Assembly: GCF_004006315.1 (NCBI RefSeq)
Contig: NZ_CP026530.1
Coordinates: 1,757,501 to 1,791,100, forward strand
Source: Nautilia sp. PV-1
Lineage (GTDB): Bacteria; Campylobacterota; Campylobacteria; Campylobacterales; Nautiliaceae
Direction of reading: 5' to 3'
DNA length: 33,600 bases
This document shows, piece after piece, positions 13,448 to 21,580 of this stretch (its first letter is position 1; each line of letters begins with the position of its first letter). The notes below the pieces were generated by a model. That model was not told the DNA's origin, searched no databases, and saw nothing but the letters and a program-made list of their open reading frames with translations. The position numbers were made by a program, and so were the translations under genes.

Positions 13448-15553
13448 TTATTTATTAAATTTTTCTTTTTCTATTTCTTCTAAAAGCTCTGCATCGCAAT
13501 ACGGACAGTATTCGTGTTCACCGGCAATATAACCGTGTTTCGGACATACCGAAAATACAGGCGTAATAGAAATATACGGCAGTCTGAATCTCGTAATTGC
13601 CTTTTTGACGAGGTTTTTTGCCGCTTCTGTGGAGCTAAGTTTTTCGCTCATATACAGATGCAGAACGGTTCCTCCGGTATACATAGTCTGAAGTTCGTCC
13701 TGAAGCTCAAGAGCTTCAAAAGGATCATCAGTATAATCGGCAGGCAGCTGAGAAGAGTTAGTATAATAAGGAGCGTCTTCAAAGCCAGCCTGGATCATAT
13801 TAGGGAATCTTTTTTTGTCTTCTTTTGCAAATCTGTAAGTGGTTCCTTCTGCAGGTGTTGCTTCAAGGTTATAAAGATTTCCTGTTTCTTCCTGATATTT
13901 TTTAAGTCTTTCTCTCATAAAATCAAGAATTTCTTTAGCAAATTCAACTCCCCATTCGCTTGCTATGTTTTCTTTGTCGTTAGTAAAGTTTCTAATCATT
14001 TCATTCATACCGTTTACACCGATGGTTGAAAAATGATTGTTAAAGCCGGGGAGATATCTTTTCGTATAAGGATAAAGACCTCTTTCATACATTTCCTGAA
14101 CAAATTTTCTTTTTTTCTCAAGCGTTGATTTGGCGAGATCCATAAGTTCCGTCAGTCTTTCGAGAAGAGCCTGCTTATCTCCTTTATAAAGATATCCGAG
14201 TCTTGCCATATTGATAGTCACAACACCTATACTTCCCGTCATTTCAGCACTACCGAAAAGTCCTCCTCCTCTTTTTAATAGTTCTCTTAAATCAAGCTGA
14301 AGCCTGCAGCACATACTTCTGACTGCTCCCGGTTCGTATGCGTTAGGATTTCTGACCCTGTTTCCGTTTTCATCAATTATATACTGACTTCCTATAAAAT
14401 TTTGAAAATAACTGCTTCCGATTCTTGCCGTATTTTCCCAAAGAGCTTTTGCCGCAGGAGAATCCCAGTCAAAATCTTCTGTTATATTAACAGTCGGAAT
14501 AGGAAACGTAAACGGCTGTCCGATTGCATCCCCTTTTGTCATAACTTCATAAAAAGCTTTTATTATTTCCTGCATTTCAGGCTCAAAATCTTTATACGTA
14601 GCATCGGTGAGTTTTTTGATTTTAGGATTTCTTTTTTGTAATTTTTTTAATAGCTCTTCATCTTCAACACCCTCTAAAAGATGTTTGTTGTTGCGTGTAG
14701 GAATCTGGTCTTTCAAATCATCGGGCACCGTAAAGTCAATGGTAATATTCGTAAACGGGCTCTGTCCCCAACGTGCCGGTACGTTTAGGTTATATACAAA
14801 ACTTTCAATCGCTTCTTTAATTTCCCTGTATGAAAGTTTGTCTTTAAATACATAAGGAGCCAGATATGTATCGAAACTGCTAAATGCCTGTGCGCCGGCC
14901 CACTCGCTCTGAAGGATTCCAAGGAAATTGGCCATCTGTCCAAGAGCGCTTCTGAAATGTCCCGGAGCTTTTGCCTCAACCCTTCCTCTTACTCCGTTAA
15001 ACCCTTCATTAAGCAGGTTTCTAAGACTCCATCCCGCACAGTACGGTGCCAAACAGTCAAGATCATGTATATGATAATCTCCGTCTCTGTGCGCTTTTCC
15101 TTCGGCAGGAGAATATACTTTGTCAAGCCAGTAATTGGCTATAACCTTCCCCGCGGTATTGTTTATAAGTCCCGCATGAGAATATCCCGTATTTGAGTTG
15201 GCGTTTATCCTCCAGTCCTGTTTTGAGATATATTCGTCAATTGTAGTATTACAGTTAATATAAGTCGCTTCTTTATCAAGCAGATTTTCTCTTTGCAATT
15301 TATGCAGATGTCTGTAAAGCATAAAATTTTTCATTACGTCAAAATAGCCGTGTTTATACAGTGAGTGCTCTATTAAATCCTGAATATATTCCACTTCCGG
15401 AGTTTCGATTTTCTGCAGCTGTTTAATAACTTCTTCAAATACTTGAGGATCATACGAAACATTTGTAGCTTCAAAAGCTTTTTTAATGGCATCTTCTATT
15501 TTATAAGGGAAATAGTTCTGAGGAGTACCGTCTCTTTTAATTACTTTTTTCAT
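13448..15553 (-). CDS. nrdD: anaerobic (class III) ribonucleoside-triphosphate reductase, large part without the glycyl-radical motif
   Basis: Reduces ribonucleotides to deoxyribonucleotides without oxygen. 701 residues from the ATG at 15553, chosen because AGGAG lies five bases upstream; the longer TTG frame is not supported. The N-terminal ATP-cone (KKVIKRDGTPQNYFPYKIED) is the allosteric site; the barrel follows, with HIHDLDCLAPYCAGWS and SMCCRLQLD. The protein stops just after the C-terminal zinc-binding region (CPKHGY at 670, CPYC at 683-686). The YxRVxGY glycyl loop that normally follows within about 10 residues is absent and is encoded by the next gene, 11 bp downstream. Confidence 0.93.
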   Translation of the reverse strand: MKKVIKRDGTPQNYFPYKIEDAIKKAFEATNVSYDPQVFEEVIKQLQKIETPEVEYIQDLIEHSLYKHGYFDVMKNFMLYRHLHKLQRENLLDKEATYINCNTTIDEYISKQDWRINANSNTGYSHAGLINNTAGKVIANYWLDKVYSPAEGKAHRDGDYHIHDLDCLAPYCAGWSLRNLLNEGFNGVRGRVEAKAPGHFRSALGQMANFLGILQSEWAGAQAFSSFDTYLAPYVFKDKLSYREIKEAIESFVYNLNVPARWGQSPFTNITIDFTVPDDLKDQIPTRNNKHLLEGVEDEELLKKLQKRNPKIKKLTDATYKDFEPEMQEIIKAFYEVMTKGDAIGQPFTFPIPTVNITEDFDWDSPAAKALWENTARIGSSYFQNFIGSQYIIDENGNRVRNPNAYEPGAVRSMCCRLQLDLRELLKRGGGLFGSAEMTGSIGVVTINMARLGYLYKGDKQALLERLTELMDLAKSTLEKKRKFVQEMYERGLYPYTKRYLPGFNNHFSTIGVNGMNEMIRNFTNDKENIASEWGVEFAKEILDFMRERLKKYQEETGNLYNLEATPAEGTTYRFAKEDKKRFPNMIQAGFEDAPYYTNSSQLPADYTDDPFEALELQDELQTMYTGGTVLHLYMSEKLSSTEAAKNLVKKAITRFRLPYISITPVFSVCPKHGYIAGEHEYCPYCDAELLEEIEKEKFNK

Positions 15554-15585
15554 TTTTACTCCTGAATTTTTATTCAATAATAGGA

Positions 15586-15591
15586 ATTATA
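15586..15591 (-). promoter_or_regulatory. -10 box of the nrdD operon
   Basis: TATAAT on the minus strand, with a -35-like TTTACA about 15 bp upstream and a leader of roughly 25 bases to the nrdD start. No NrdR box is visible. Confidence 0.45.
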
Positions 15592-15701
15592 TATCCTTTT
15601 TTTTAATGTAAACTTAAGCAACGCCGGGAGTTCGAGAGTATTTTTATCTTAATAAGAGTTTTTTATCCGATTTTACGGGATAGAAAGAAAAGAAAAAAAT
15701 T

Positions 15702-16676
15702 TTAAGATTTTTTTACGCTATAAGAAAATCTTTTACCTGCATACATAGGTTTAACTTCACCTACCATCTGAGGAACAATATACTCCTCTTCAACAAGCAC
15801 TACCTCTTTTTCAGGCACAGCTAAATCAAAGTTTCTTCTGGCGTTGTCGCTTATGAATTTTTGGAACGTATCATTATCACCGTCAAAAAACTCGGCAAGT
15901 GCCGGAAGAATAACAGGTGCGCTGAAAAGTCCGGCGGCGCCTTTTAGTTTGTTTTCTATCGAATGAGGCGCACTGTCGCTTCCAAACATAACTTTTGGAT
16001 GTCCTGATCGCACAATTTCCTGCAGGGCATCCCTGTCTTTTGGCGTTTTAACCACCGGTTTACAGAAATTATGAGGATTTAAACTTCCTCCTATTAAATC
16101 GTCAAGCGTTAAAAGCAGATGATGAAGTGTCACCGTTGCATAAAGATTATCATGTTTATCTAAAAGATCTGCAAGATTATATGTGGAAATATGTTCCATT
16201 ATGATTTTAAGATTAGGAAAATCACTGGCAAGTTTTTCATATACGACTGCAAACTCTCTTTCCCTGTCAAGCACAAAACCGTTTGTTTCGCCGTGAACCG
16301 AAAGAGGAATACCGAGTTCTTGCATAATTTCCAAAACAGGATATACGTTTTCAATCGATTTTACACCTGCTTCGCTGTTAGTCGTTATACCTGCCGGATA
16401 AAGTTTCACAGCAAAAATATCGTCTTTTAAATCTTCTAACTCTTCTTTTGTATATTCTCTCATAAAAACATTCATAAGAGGCGTAAAATTTTCACTGTTT
16501 TGCAAAATTTCTTCCCTGTATCCTTCAAGTCTTTCTCTGTTATCAACAGGGGGAACTAAATTTGGCATAACAACGGCCGCCGCAAACTGATTATACGTAT
16601 AAGGTATTACATCTCGCAGCATTTTGCCTTCTCGCAGATGCAGATGCATATCAATAGGAGTATTCAAAGTAATCAT
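15702..16676 (-). CDS. pyrC: dihydroorotase
   Basis: Zinc enzyme of pyrimidine biosynthesis that cyclises carbamoyl-aspartate to dihydroorotate. 324 residues, E. coli PyrC type. Metal ligands are visible: DMHLHLR (His11, His13), carboxylated Lys91 in AVKLYPAG, His128 in SVHGE, His162 in IIMEHIST, and Asp234 in FGSDSAPH. No other pyrimidine gene is near. It is probably monocistronic or leads a unit with the genes beyond 16.7 kb only weakly; a 57-bp gap with AT-rich sequence separates it from the DUF493 gene. Confidence 0.93.
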   Translation of the reverse strand: MITLNTPIDMHLHLREGKMLRDVIPYTYNQFAAAVVMPNLVPPVDNRERLEGYREEILQNSENFTPLMNVFMREYTKEELEDLKDDIFAVKLYPAGITTNSEAGVKSIENVYPVLEIMQELGIPLSVHGETNGFVLDREREFAVVYEKLASDFPNLKIIMEHISTYNLADLLDKHDNLYATVTLHHLLLTLDDLIGGSLNPHNFCKPVVKTPKDRDALQEIVRSGHPKVMFGSDSAPHSIENKLKGAAGLFSAPVILPALAEFFDGDNDTFQKFISDNARRNFDLAVPEKEVVLVEEEYIVPQMVGEVKPMYAGKRFSYSVKKS

Positions 16677-16733
16677 CGGAAGCCTTTTTTATGTAATTTT
16701 ATCATAAGTTGGTTGTTTGAATTAAAAGAGGAA

Positions 16734-16982
16734 TTAAAGAACGAATTTAATGTCCTTATGTTCCTGAAGTCTTTTGAAAAACTCATTTCTTTCCTCTTCG
16801 CTCGTTACGTAAGCTTCAAATTTTTGAGAGTGGTATTTTCCATGCGATTTGTTGTCTTCAACATTGCATTCCTGATTGTTTATGCATTCTTTAACTGCCT
16901 GACGCATTTTTTCTTTATCTTCGCCTATTATTCTGAAACCCCACATTCTTGGATATTCTATTTTGTTTTCTTTTTCTGACAT
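16734..16982 (-). CDS. DUF493 (YbeD-like) protein
   Basis: 82 residues, cytoplasmic. The pattern YPRMWGFRIIGEDKEKM at the start, then a central acidic loop and KYHSQKFEAYVTSEEERNEF, fits DUF493, a small ferredoxin-like fold family widespread in Proteobacteria including Helicobacter. No enzymatic role is established; a regulatory ligand-binding role is suspected. GGAGG is placed before the ATG. Confidence 0.8.
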   Translation of the reverse strand: MSEKENKIEYPRMWGFRIIGEDKEKMRQAVKECINNQECNVEDNKSHGKYHSQKFEAYVTSEEERNEFFKRLQEHKDIKFVL

Positions 16983-17055
16983 ACTGCCTCCTTAAAACTT
17001 ATATATTTATTAATATTATATCAAAAATTTAAGGAAAAGTTAAGAAAGAGAAGGT

Positions 17056-18885
17056 TTACATAAAGTAAACGATCGGAACGATAGTAGGATATTTTTTCGT
17101 TTTTCTAAATACGTGTTTTCTGATTACGTTTCTAAGCTCGTTTTCGAAAATTCTCGTTTTTTCGTATACGTAATCTTTTGCATGATCTATATAATTGATT
17201 AAAATATCTTCCATTTCTTTTGCGAAATTTTTGTCTTCTTTGTCTGCAATAATACCGTATGTCGTTACACGAGGGCGTGAAAGCAGTTTTTTCTTCTGTT
17301 TGTCAACCTGCGCAACGATCATTATAATACCCTCATTTGCAAGTTTCTGTCTGTCTAGCACTATATCCGTTTCGATTTTTTCATTTATCTGATTATCGAT
17401 ATAAATTTTACCCACTTTTACGGATTTGACTTTTCTGACTCTTTTAGGAGTAATTTCCCACTGCTCTCCATCTTCCATAACGAATATGTTATTTTCATCC
17501 ATCCCAAGGCTCATGGCTGTTTCTCTGTGTTTCATCAGGTGATTGTATTCACCGTGCACAGGGAAAAAGTATTTAGGTTTTACAAGTCTTAGCATAAGTT
17601 TTTGTTCTTCCTGAGCCGCATGACCCGAAACGTGGATTTCGCTGAAATCCTGATACGCAACCTTTGCGCCTTTTTTCATTAAGAAATTGATTAATTGTGA
17701 TACTGTAGGTTCATTACCCGGGATCGCTTTTGCGCTTATTACTATCTGATCGCCTTCTTTAATCTTAACATGTCTGTGTTCGTCTATCGCCATTCTGTAT
17801 AAAGCGCTCATACTTTCACCCTGGCTTCCCGTAGTTACTATTAAAATCTCATGATCTTCATATTTTCCTATTTCATAAGGATCGATAAATATATCGCGAG
17901 GCAGTTTGATATAACCGAGATCCATCGCTACATTCAGGTTCTGCTCCATACTTCTACCGATAATACACACTTTTCTTCCATGTTTAATACCTCTTTCGAT
18001 TGCCTGATATACTCTGTGAATGTTTGAAGAGAATGTTGACATTATCACTCTTCCCTTCGCTTTTAAAAACAGGTCATCAAACGTATTTCCTACTACGCTT
18101 TCACTCGGTGTAATTCCCGGCTTATATGAGTTCGTAGAATCGCTGAAAAGCGCTAATACACCCTTTTCCCCGTAATATGCAAATCTGTGTAAATCAGGCG
18201 CATATCCGTCAATCGGAGTATGGTCTATTTTGAAATCTCCCGTATGTATAAGTGTTCCTACGGGCGTCTGTATTGCCAAAGATGAACTGTCTATAATAGA
18301 GTGCGTCATATGAATCCACTCTATTTTAAAATCTCCTATTTGAATCGGATGGCGTTTTTTAACGCTTCTGAAATAGCTTTTATACTGTAATAATTTATGC
18401 TCTTTAAATTTATTTTCAATCATTGCAAGAGGAAGCGAAGTTCCGTAAATAGGAAACTGCATTTCTTTAAACAGATACGGCACGGCTCCTATATGGTCTT
18501 CATGCCCGTGTGTTATGATAAGACCTTTGATTTTGTGTCTTATTTCTCTTAAATAACTGAAATCGGGAATTAAAATATCCACTCCGTGCATATCTTCATT
18601 CGGAAAACTCATTCCGCAGTCGATTATAATCGCACTGTTTTCCGTTTCAAGAACAGCACAGTTTCCTCCGATTTCGTCTAATCCTCCAAGAGGCGTAAAT
18701 CTAACCCACCCTTTTGTATTGTTGTCTATTTTTGTATGTGAATTAAGTCTCGCCTGTTGAATTTTTTCGTTTTCGTTAAATGCTTTGTTTAAATCTTTGA
18801 ACCAAACAAAGTTTTTCGGATCTGTCTTTTTTTGTTGATAATTTTTTTTAGTTTTAACAACGGCTTTTTGATTTTTTTCTTCCAT
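17056..18885 (-). CDS. rnj: ribonuclease J
   Basis: 5'-3' exonuclease and endonuclease of RNA decay and rRNA maturation, the main RNase of Campylobacterota, which lack RNase E. 609 residues: an N-terminal Lys/Asn-rich extension (1-58), then the metallo-beta-lactamase domain with HGHEDH (126-131), the beta-CASP domain containing MSTFSSNIHR and TTGSQGE, and a C-terminal domain (PKYFFPVHGEYNHL to the end). The extension is typical of Helicobacter-type RNase J. It starts 19 bp after the ksgA stop, so the two make an rRNA-maturation unit. GGAG precedes the ATG. Confidence 0.95.
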   Translation of the reverse strand: MEEKNQKAVVKTKKNYQQKKTDPKNFVWFKDLNKAFNENEKIQQARLNSHTKIDNNTKGWVRFTPLGGLDEIGGNCAVLETENSAIIIDCGMSFPNEDMHGVDILIPDFSYLREIRHKIKGLIITHGHEDHIGAVPYLFKEMQFPIYGTSLPLAMIENKFKEHKLLQYKSYFRSVKKRHPIQIGDFKIEWIHMTHSIIDSSSLAIQTPVGTLIHTGDFKIDHTPIDGYAPDLHRFAYYGEKGVLALFSDSTNSYKPGITPSESVVGNTFDDLFLKAKGRVIMSTFSSNIHRVYQAIERGIKHGRKVCIIGRSMEQNLNVAMDLGYIKLPRDIFIDPYEIGKYEDHEILIVTTGSQGESMSALYRMAIDEHRHVKIKEGDQIVISAKAIPGNEPTVSQLINFLMKKGAKVAYQDFSEIHVSGHAAQEEQKLMLRLVKPKYFFPVHGEYNHLMKHRETAMSLGMDENNIFVMEDGEQWEITPKRVRKVKSVKVGKIYIDNQINEKIETDIVLDRQKLANEGIIMIVAQVDKQKKKLLSRPRVTTYGIIADKEDKNFAKEMEDILINYIDHAKDYVYEKTRIFENELRNVIRKHVFRKTKKYPTIVPIVYFM

Positions 18886-18904
18886 TTATTCTCCTTTCTT
18901 TAGC

Positions 18905-19639
18905 CTAGCGGACATTAGAAAAGAGCTGGAAAAAAGTAGAGCCGTCTACCTGGTGAGGCCGTATGCTTTTGGCAAGTCCGAATTTTTCAGGATCAAAATC
19001 CTTATATTTCACGGATAAGTTTTTTCTGAGAGTTTTTCTAGGGTTTGCAAAAGCGACTTTTAAAAATTTTGCAAACTCCTCATTAAAAGAGTTTTCAAAC
19101 TTTTCAAATAAAATCACACTGCTTGTAACCTTGGGCGCAGGAACAAACGCGCCCGGAGGTATATCAAACAGTTTTTTTACTTTAGCTACACTTTGTGCAA
19201 GTATCGCTAAAGATGAGTAATTTTTATCCCCCGCTTTTGCAGAAAACTTATCCGCAACTTCTTTTTGAATAAGTACTAGTATGTTTTTTGCATTTTTATC
19301 TTTTAATGCTTTTAATATTATATTTGTCGCAACGTAATAAGGTAAATTTGCAATCAAATCATACTTTTCATTTTCAAGAGTTTCTTGCCAAAACTCCAAT
19401 ACATCACCACATTTTAATTCAAGATCAGGAAATTTTTCTTTTAAAATTTCACATAAATCTTTATCAATTTCATAAGCTGTTACTCTTCTTTTTTCCAGCA
19501 GCTTTTCTGTTAAATCGCCTAAGCCAGGCCCAATCTCTACTACCAGATTATCGGTGTTGGGCATCGCTTGGACGATTTTATCCAAATAATGTTTATCTTT
19601 TAAAAAATTTTGTCCAAATTTTTTCTTTGCCTTGATTAT
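18905..19639 (-). CDS. rsmA: 16S rRNA dimethyladenosine transferase, apparently with an ATA start
   Basis: Also called KsgA; it dimethylates A1518 and A1519 of 16S rRNA. The Rossmann core shows VVEIGPGLGDLTEKLL (motif I), NLPYYVATNI (catalytic NLPY) and the C-terminal FANPRKTLRKNL. The conserved N-terminus IKAKKKFGQNFLKDKHYLDK is encoded in frame upstream of the only standard start (TTG 19585), and that TTG would delete FGQNFL, needed for SAM binding. No ATG, GTG or TTG lies further upstream in frame. ATA at 19639-19637 sits where homologs have Met, six bases after AAGGA. The start is therefore read as ATA; a base error or mutation is the alternative. Confidence 0.8.
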   Translation of the reverse strand: MIKAKKKFGQNFLKDKHYLDKIVQAMPNTDNLVVEIGPGLGDLTEKLLEKRRVTAYEIDKDLCEILKEKFPDLELKCGDVLEFWQETLENEKYDLIANLPYYVATNIILKALKDKNAKNILVLIQKEVADKFSAKAGDKNYSSLAILAQSVAKVKKLFDIPPGAFVPAPKVTSSVILFEKFENSFNEEFAKFLKVAFANPRKTLRKNLSVKYKDFDPEKFGLAKSIRPHQVDGSTFFQLFSNVR

Positions 19640-19676
19640 ATCATATCCTTTTACTAAATGTAAATAGTTTGATAAA

Positions 19677-19682
19677 ATTATA
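19677..19682 (-). promoter_or_regulatory. -10 box of the ksgA-rnj unit
   Basis: TATAAT on the minus strand. Transcription from about 19670 leaves a leader of about 30 bases with AAGGA (19650-19646) before the proposed ATA start. A second TATAAT (19640-19635) overlaps the start itself and would leave no ribosome binding site. Confidence 0.5.
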
Positions 19683-19689
19683 ACAAAAA

Positions 19690-19780
19690 AGAGGCTGAGA
19701 AACAGCAGCGTTTTAAAAGAAAGAGAAGTTATACATATTCTGACAAATAGGAATAATCGATATTCTGCTTTTCAGCCTCT
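19690..19780. repeat. inverted repeat in the ksgA/hisF spacer
   Basis: AGAGGCTGA (19690-19698) and TCAGCCTCT (19772-19780) are perfect inverted 9-mers flanked by partly complementary CAGCAG and CTGC. They bracket 73 bases with no other structure that I can name. If transcribed towards hisF, the pair would form a long stem-loop ending just before its ribosome binding site. Confidence 0.5.
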
Positions 19781-19801
19781 GCTATTTTATAAAGGATATT
19801 A

Positions 19802-20566
19802 ATGGAATATTTTGCTAAGCGTATAATACCCTGTCTGGATGTAAAAGACGGCAGAGTTGTTAAAGGCGTAAATTTTGTAGGACTTAGAGATGCGGGAGAT
19901 CCTATAGAAGCCGCAATACGATATAATGAAGAAGGAGCGGACGAACTCACCTTTTTAGATATTACCGCCAGCCATGAAGGGCGTAAACCGATAGTAGATA
20001 TCGTAAAAGAAGTCGCGCGTGAAGTTTTTATTCCTTTAACCGTAGGAGGCGGTATAAGCGAACTTAACGACATTTACAATCTATTAAATGTAGGATGTGA
20101 TAAAGTTTCTATAAATTCCGCCGCCGTAAAAAACCCGGCTTTTATTAATGAATCCAGTAAAAGATTCGGCAGCCAGTGTATCGTTGTCGCAATCGATGTA
20201 AAAAAAGTGGCTTCTGACAAATGGCACGTTTTTATAAAAGGCGGAAGAGAAGATACCGGTCTTGACGCTATTCAGTGGGCTAAAGAAGTCATTGACAGAG
20301 GAGCGGGTGAAATACTGTTAACATCAATGGACACCGACGGGACAAAATCAGGCTTTGATATTGAAATAACCGAAAAAATATCAAGACTAGTAAACGTTCC
20401 TGTCATAGCAAGCGGCGGAGCAGGTAAAATGGAACATTTTAAAGACGTATTTGAACATTATGCGGATGCTGCTCTTGCCGCAAGTATTTTCCATTTTAAA
20501 GAAATCGATATTATGGATCTTAAACATTATCTCAATAAAAACAATATAAGCGTAAGGATTAATTAA
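19802..20566 (+). CDS. hisF: imidazole glycerol phosphate synthase cyclase subunit
   Basis: Histidine biosynthesis: converts PRFAR plus ammonia from HisH into imidazole glycerol phosphate and AICAR. 254 residues, a TIM barrel with catalytic Asp11 ([15 protein letters not shown]) and Asp near residue 130 (VVAIDVKK), phosphate loops LTVGGGIS and [15 protein letters not shown] lies before the ATG. It is away from other his genes in this window; the next gene starts directly after its stop. Confidence 0.95.
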   Translation: MEYFAKRIIPCLDVKDGRVVKGVNFVGLRDAGDPIEAAIRYNEEGADELTFLDITASHEGRKPIVDIVKEVAREVFIPLTVGGGISELNDIYNLLNVGCDKVSINSAAVKNPAFINESSKRFGSQCIVVAIDVKKVASDKWHVFIKGGREDTGLDAIQWAKEVIDRGAGEILLTSMDTDGTKSGFDIEITEKISRLVNVPVIASGGAGKMEHFKDVFEHYADAALAASIFHFKEIDIMDLKHYLNKNNISVRIN

Positions 20567-21001
20567 ATGAAAAAAATTTTTATTTTAATGATTTTACTAG
20601 TTAATATATTTGCCTTTGATGTAGTATTTACAAAAGTATTTACCAAATATGTCGTTCCAAAAAAAGACGCGATATTAATTAAAACAAAAGCGCAGAATTT
20701 AACTTTTCCTTTTAAATATATCAAAACCGATGACGGTTATATTCTGCTAGGAGACACTAGACAAATAAATATGTGGCTTGATAACGAATTTTATGCACCT
20801 CAGGATGCTCAGTTCGAAAATATTAAAGTCGCTTATATAAATTCTGACAAACTGCAATATTCAGTTATAAAGCAGGTAAAACACACATACAAAAAATGTA
20901 AAATAAAAGAATTAATATTTTTATCGCCGGATGAAAACAAAATAATAACCAAGCCTGAAACCGTTAAACTAAAATATAAAGTTATTCTTGATTGTAAATG
21001 A
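20567..21001 (+). CDS. secreted protein of unknown function
   Basis: 144 residues with a signal peptide (MKKIFILMILLVNIFA, cut near residue 16), so probably periplasmic. The mature part is beta-rich and basic, with paired lysines and two Cys (KKCKIKEL and the C-terminal DCK) that could form a disulfide. It starts right after the hisF stop. I do not recognise the family. Its stop codon is part of a parS-like site. Confidence 0.7.
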   Translation: MKKIFILMILLVNIFAFDVVFTKVFTKYVVPKKDAILIKTKAQNLTFPFKYIKTDDGYILLGDTRQINMWLDNEFYAPQDAQFENIKVAYINSDKLQYSVIKQVKHTYKKCKIKELIFLSPDENKIITKPETVKLKYKVILDCK

Positions 21002-21014
21002 TTCACGTGAAACA
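20999..21014. promoter_or_regulatory. parS-like site
   Basis: TGATTCACGTGAAACA matches the ParB-binding consensus TGTTTCACGTGAAACA at 15 of 16 positions (position 3 differs). It covers the stop codon of the upstream gene and part of the spacer. Confidence 0.7.
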
Positions 21015-21034
21015 AAATAAAAAGGTATAAAGAA

Positions 21035-21580
21035 GTGATAATAAGCGCAGGTAAAAATGAAATATTTAATTTTGCCACCCCGATAGGAGTTGGACTTATT
21101 AATTCAGCAATTAATCTTACAAGGATCTGTTTATTTCAAAAACCTGAATTTTTAATCTTTATCGGAACGGCCGGAAGCTACGGTAATAAAAAAATTTTTG
21201 ATATTATAGAGACAAGCAGTGCTTCAAATATTGAGAACTGTTTTTTAAACAAAAACTGTTATACGCCTATAGAAAACATAATAAGTTTTTCAAAAGATGT
21301 TTCCCGTGAAACAATTATAAACTCTTCAAACTATATCACCACTGATAAAGAAATATCTGAAAAATACTTGAAAATGAAAATAGATGCGGAAAATATGGAA
21401 TTTTATTCGGTTATGAGCGTGGCAAAAGAATTTAAAATACCTACACTTGGAATTTTTGTTATAACAAATTACTGTAATGAAAATGCACACACTGACTATA
21501 TTCAGAATATTGAAAAAGCTAAAAAATTATTAATTGAAAGACTTGTAGAAAAAAATATATTAAAGGAAATTAATGGATAA
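21035..21580 (+). CDS. purine nucleoside phosphorylase / MTA-SAH nucleosidase superfamily protein
   Basis: 181 residues, shorter than MTA/SAH nucleosidases (about 230). It has the superfamily glycine block ([27 protein letters not shown]) and the substrate-binding MEFYSV at 121-126. At the place where MTAN has the catalytic Asp (SD), this protein has Asn145 ([11 protein letters not shown]). The start is GTG at 21035 behind AAAAGG. It may be a purine nucleoside hydrolase or phosphorylase; the substrate is not assignable. The end overlaps rlmN by eight bases. Confidence 0.7.
   Translation: MIISAGKNEIFNFATPIGVGLINSAINLTRICLFQKPEFLIFIGTAGSYGNKKIFDIIETSSASNIENCFLNKNCYTPIENIISFSKDVSRETIINSSNYITTDKEISEKYLKMKIDAENMEFYSVMSVAKEFKIPTLGIFVITNYCNENAHTDYIQNIEKAKKLLIERLVEKNILKEING
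21298..21313. promoter_or_regulatory. parS-like site
   Basis: TGTTTCCCGTGAAACA, 15 of 16 matches to the ParB consensus (position 7 differs). It lies inside the nucleoside phosphorylase-like gene, encoding VSRET, 299 bp from the other strong copy. Confidence 0.65.

Noticed and set aside
13269-13450. The nrdD/small gene junction as a sequencing frameshift
   Set aside because: The small gene has its own strong ribosome binding site and start. About 35 residues not found in fused NrdD proteins separate the zinc region from the glycyl loop, so a single indel would not restore a normal protein.
13514-14029. 171-codon plus-strand open frame opposite nrdD
   Set aside because: Antisense shadow of nrdD with low-complexity basic and aromatic content.
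15554-15701. TCTTAATAAGA hairpin followed by T run as a terminator of pyrC or nrdD
   Set aside because: It points on the plus strand while both neighbours are on the minus strand, and the stem is only five AT-rich pairs.
18905-19585. ksgA beginning at the TTG at 19585
   Set aside because: It would remove the conserved FGQNFL segment and has no Shine-Dalgarno upstream.
19635-19640. TATAAT over the ksgA start as its promoter
   Set aside because: Transcription would begin within the coding region and lose the ribosome binding site; the box at 19677-19682 fits better.
19729-20073. 114-codon minus-strand frame over the hisF start
   Set aside because: Shadow of hisF; no ribosome binding site and no recognisable domain.
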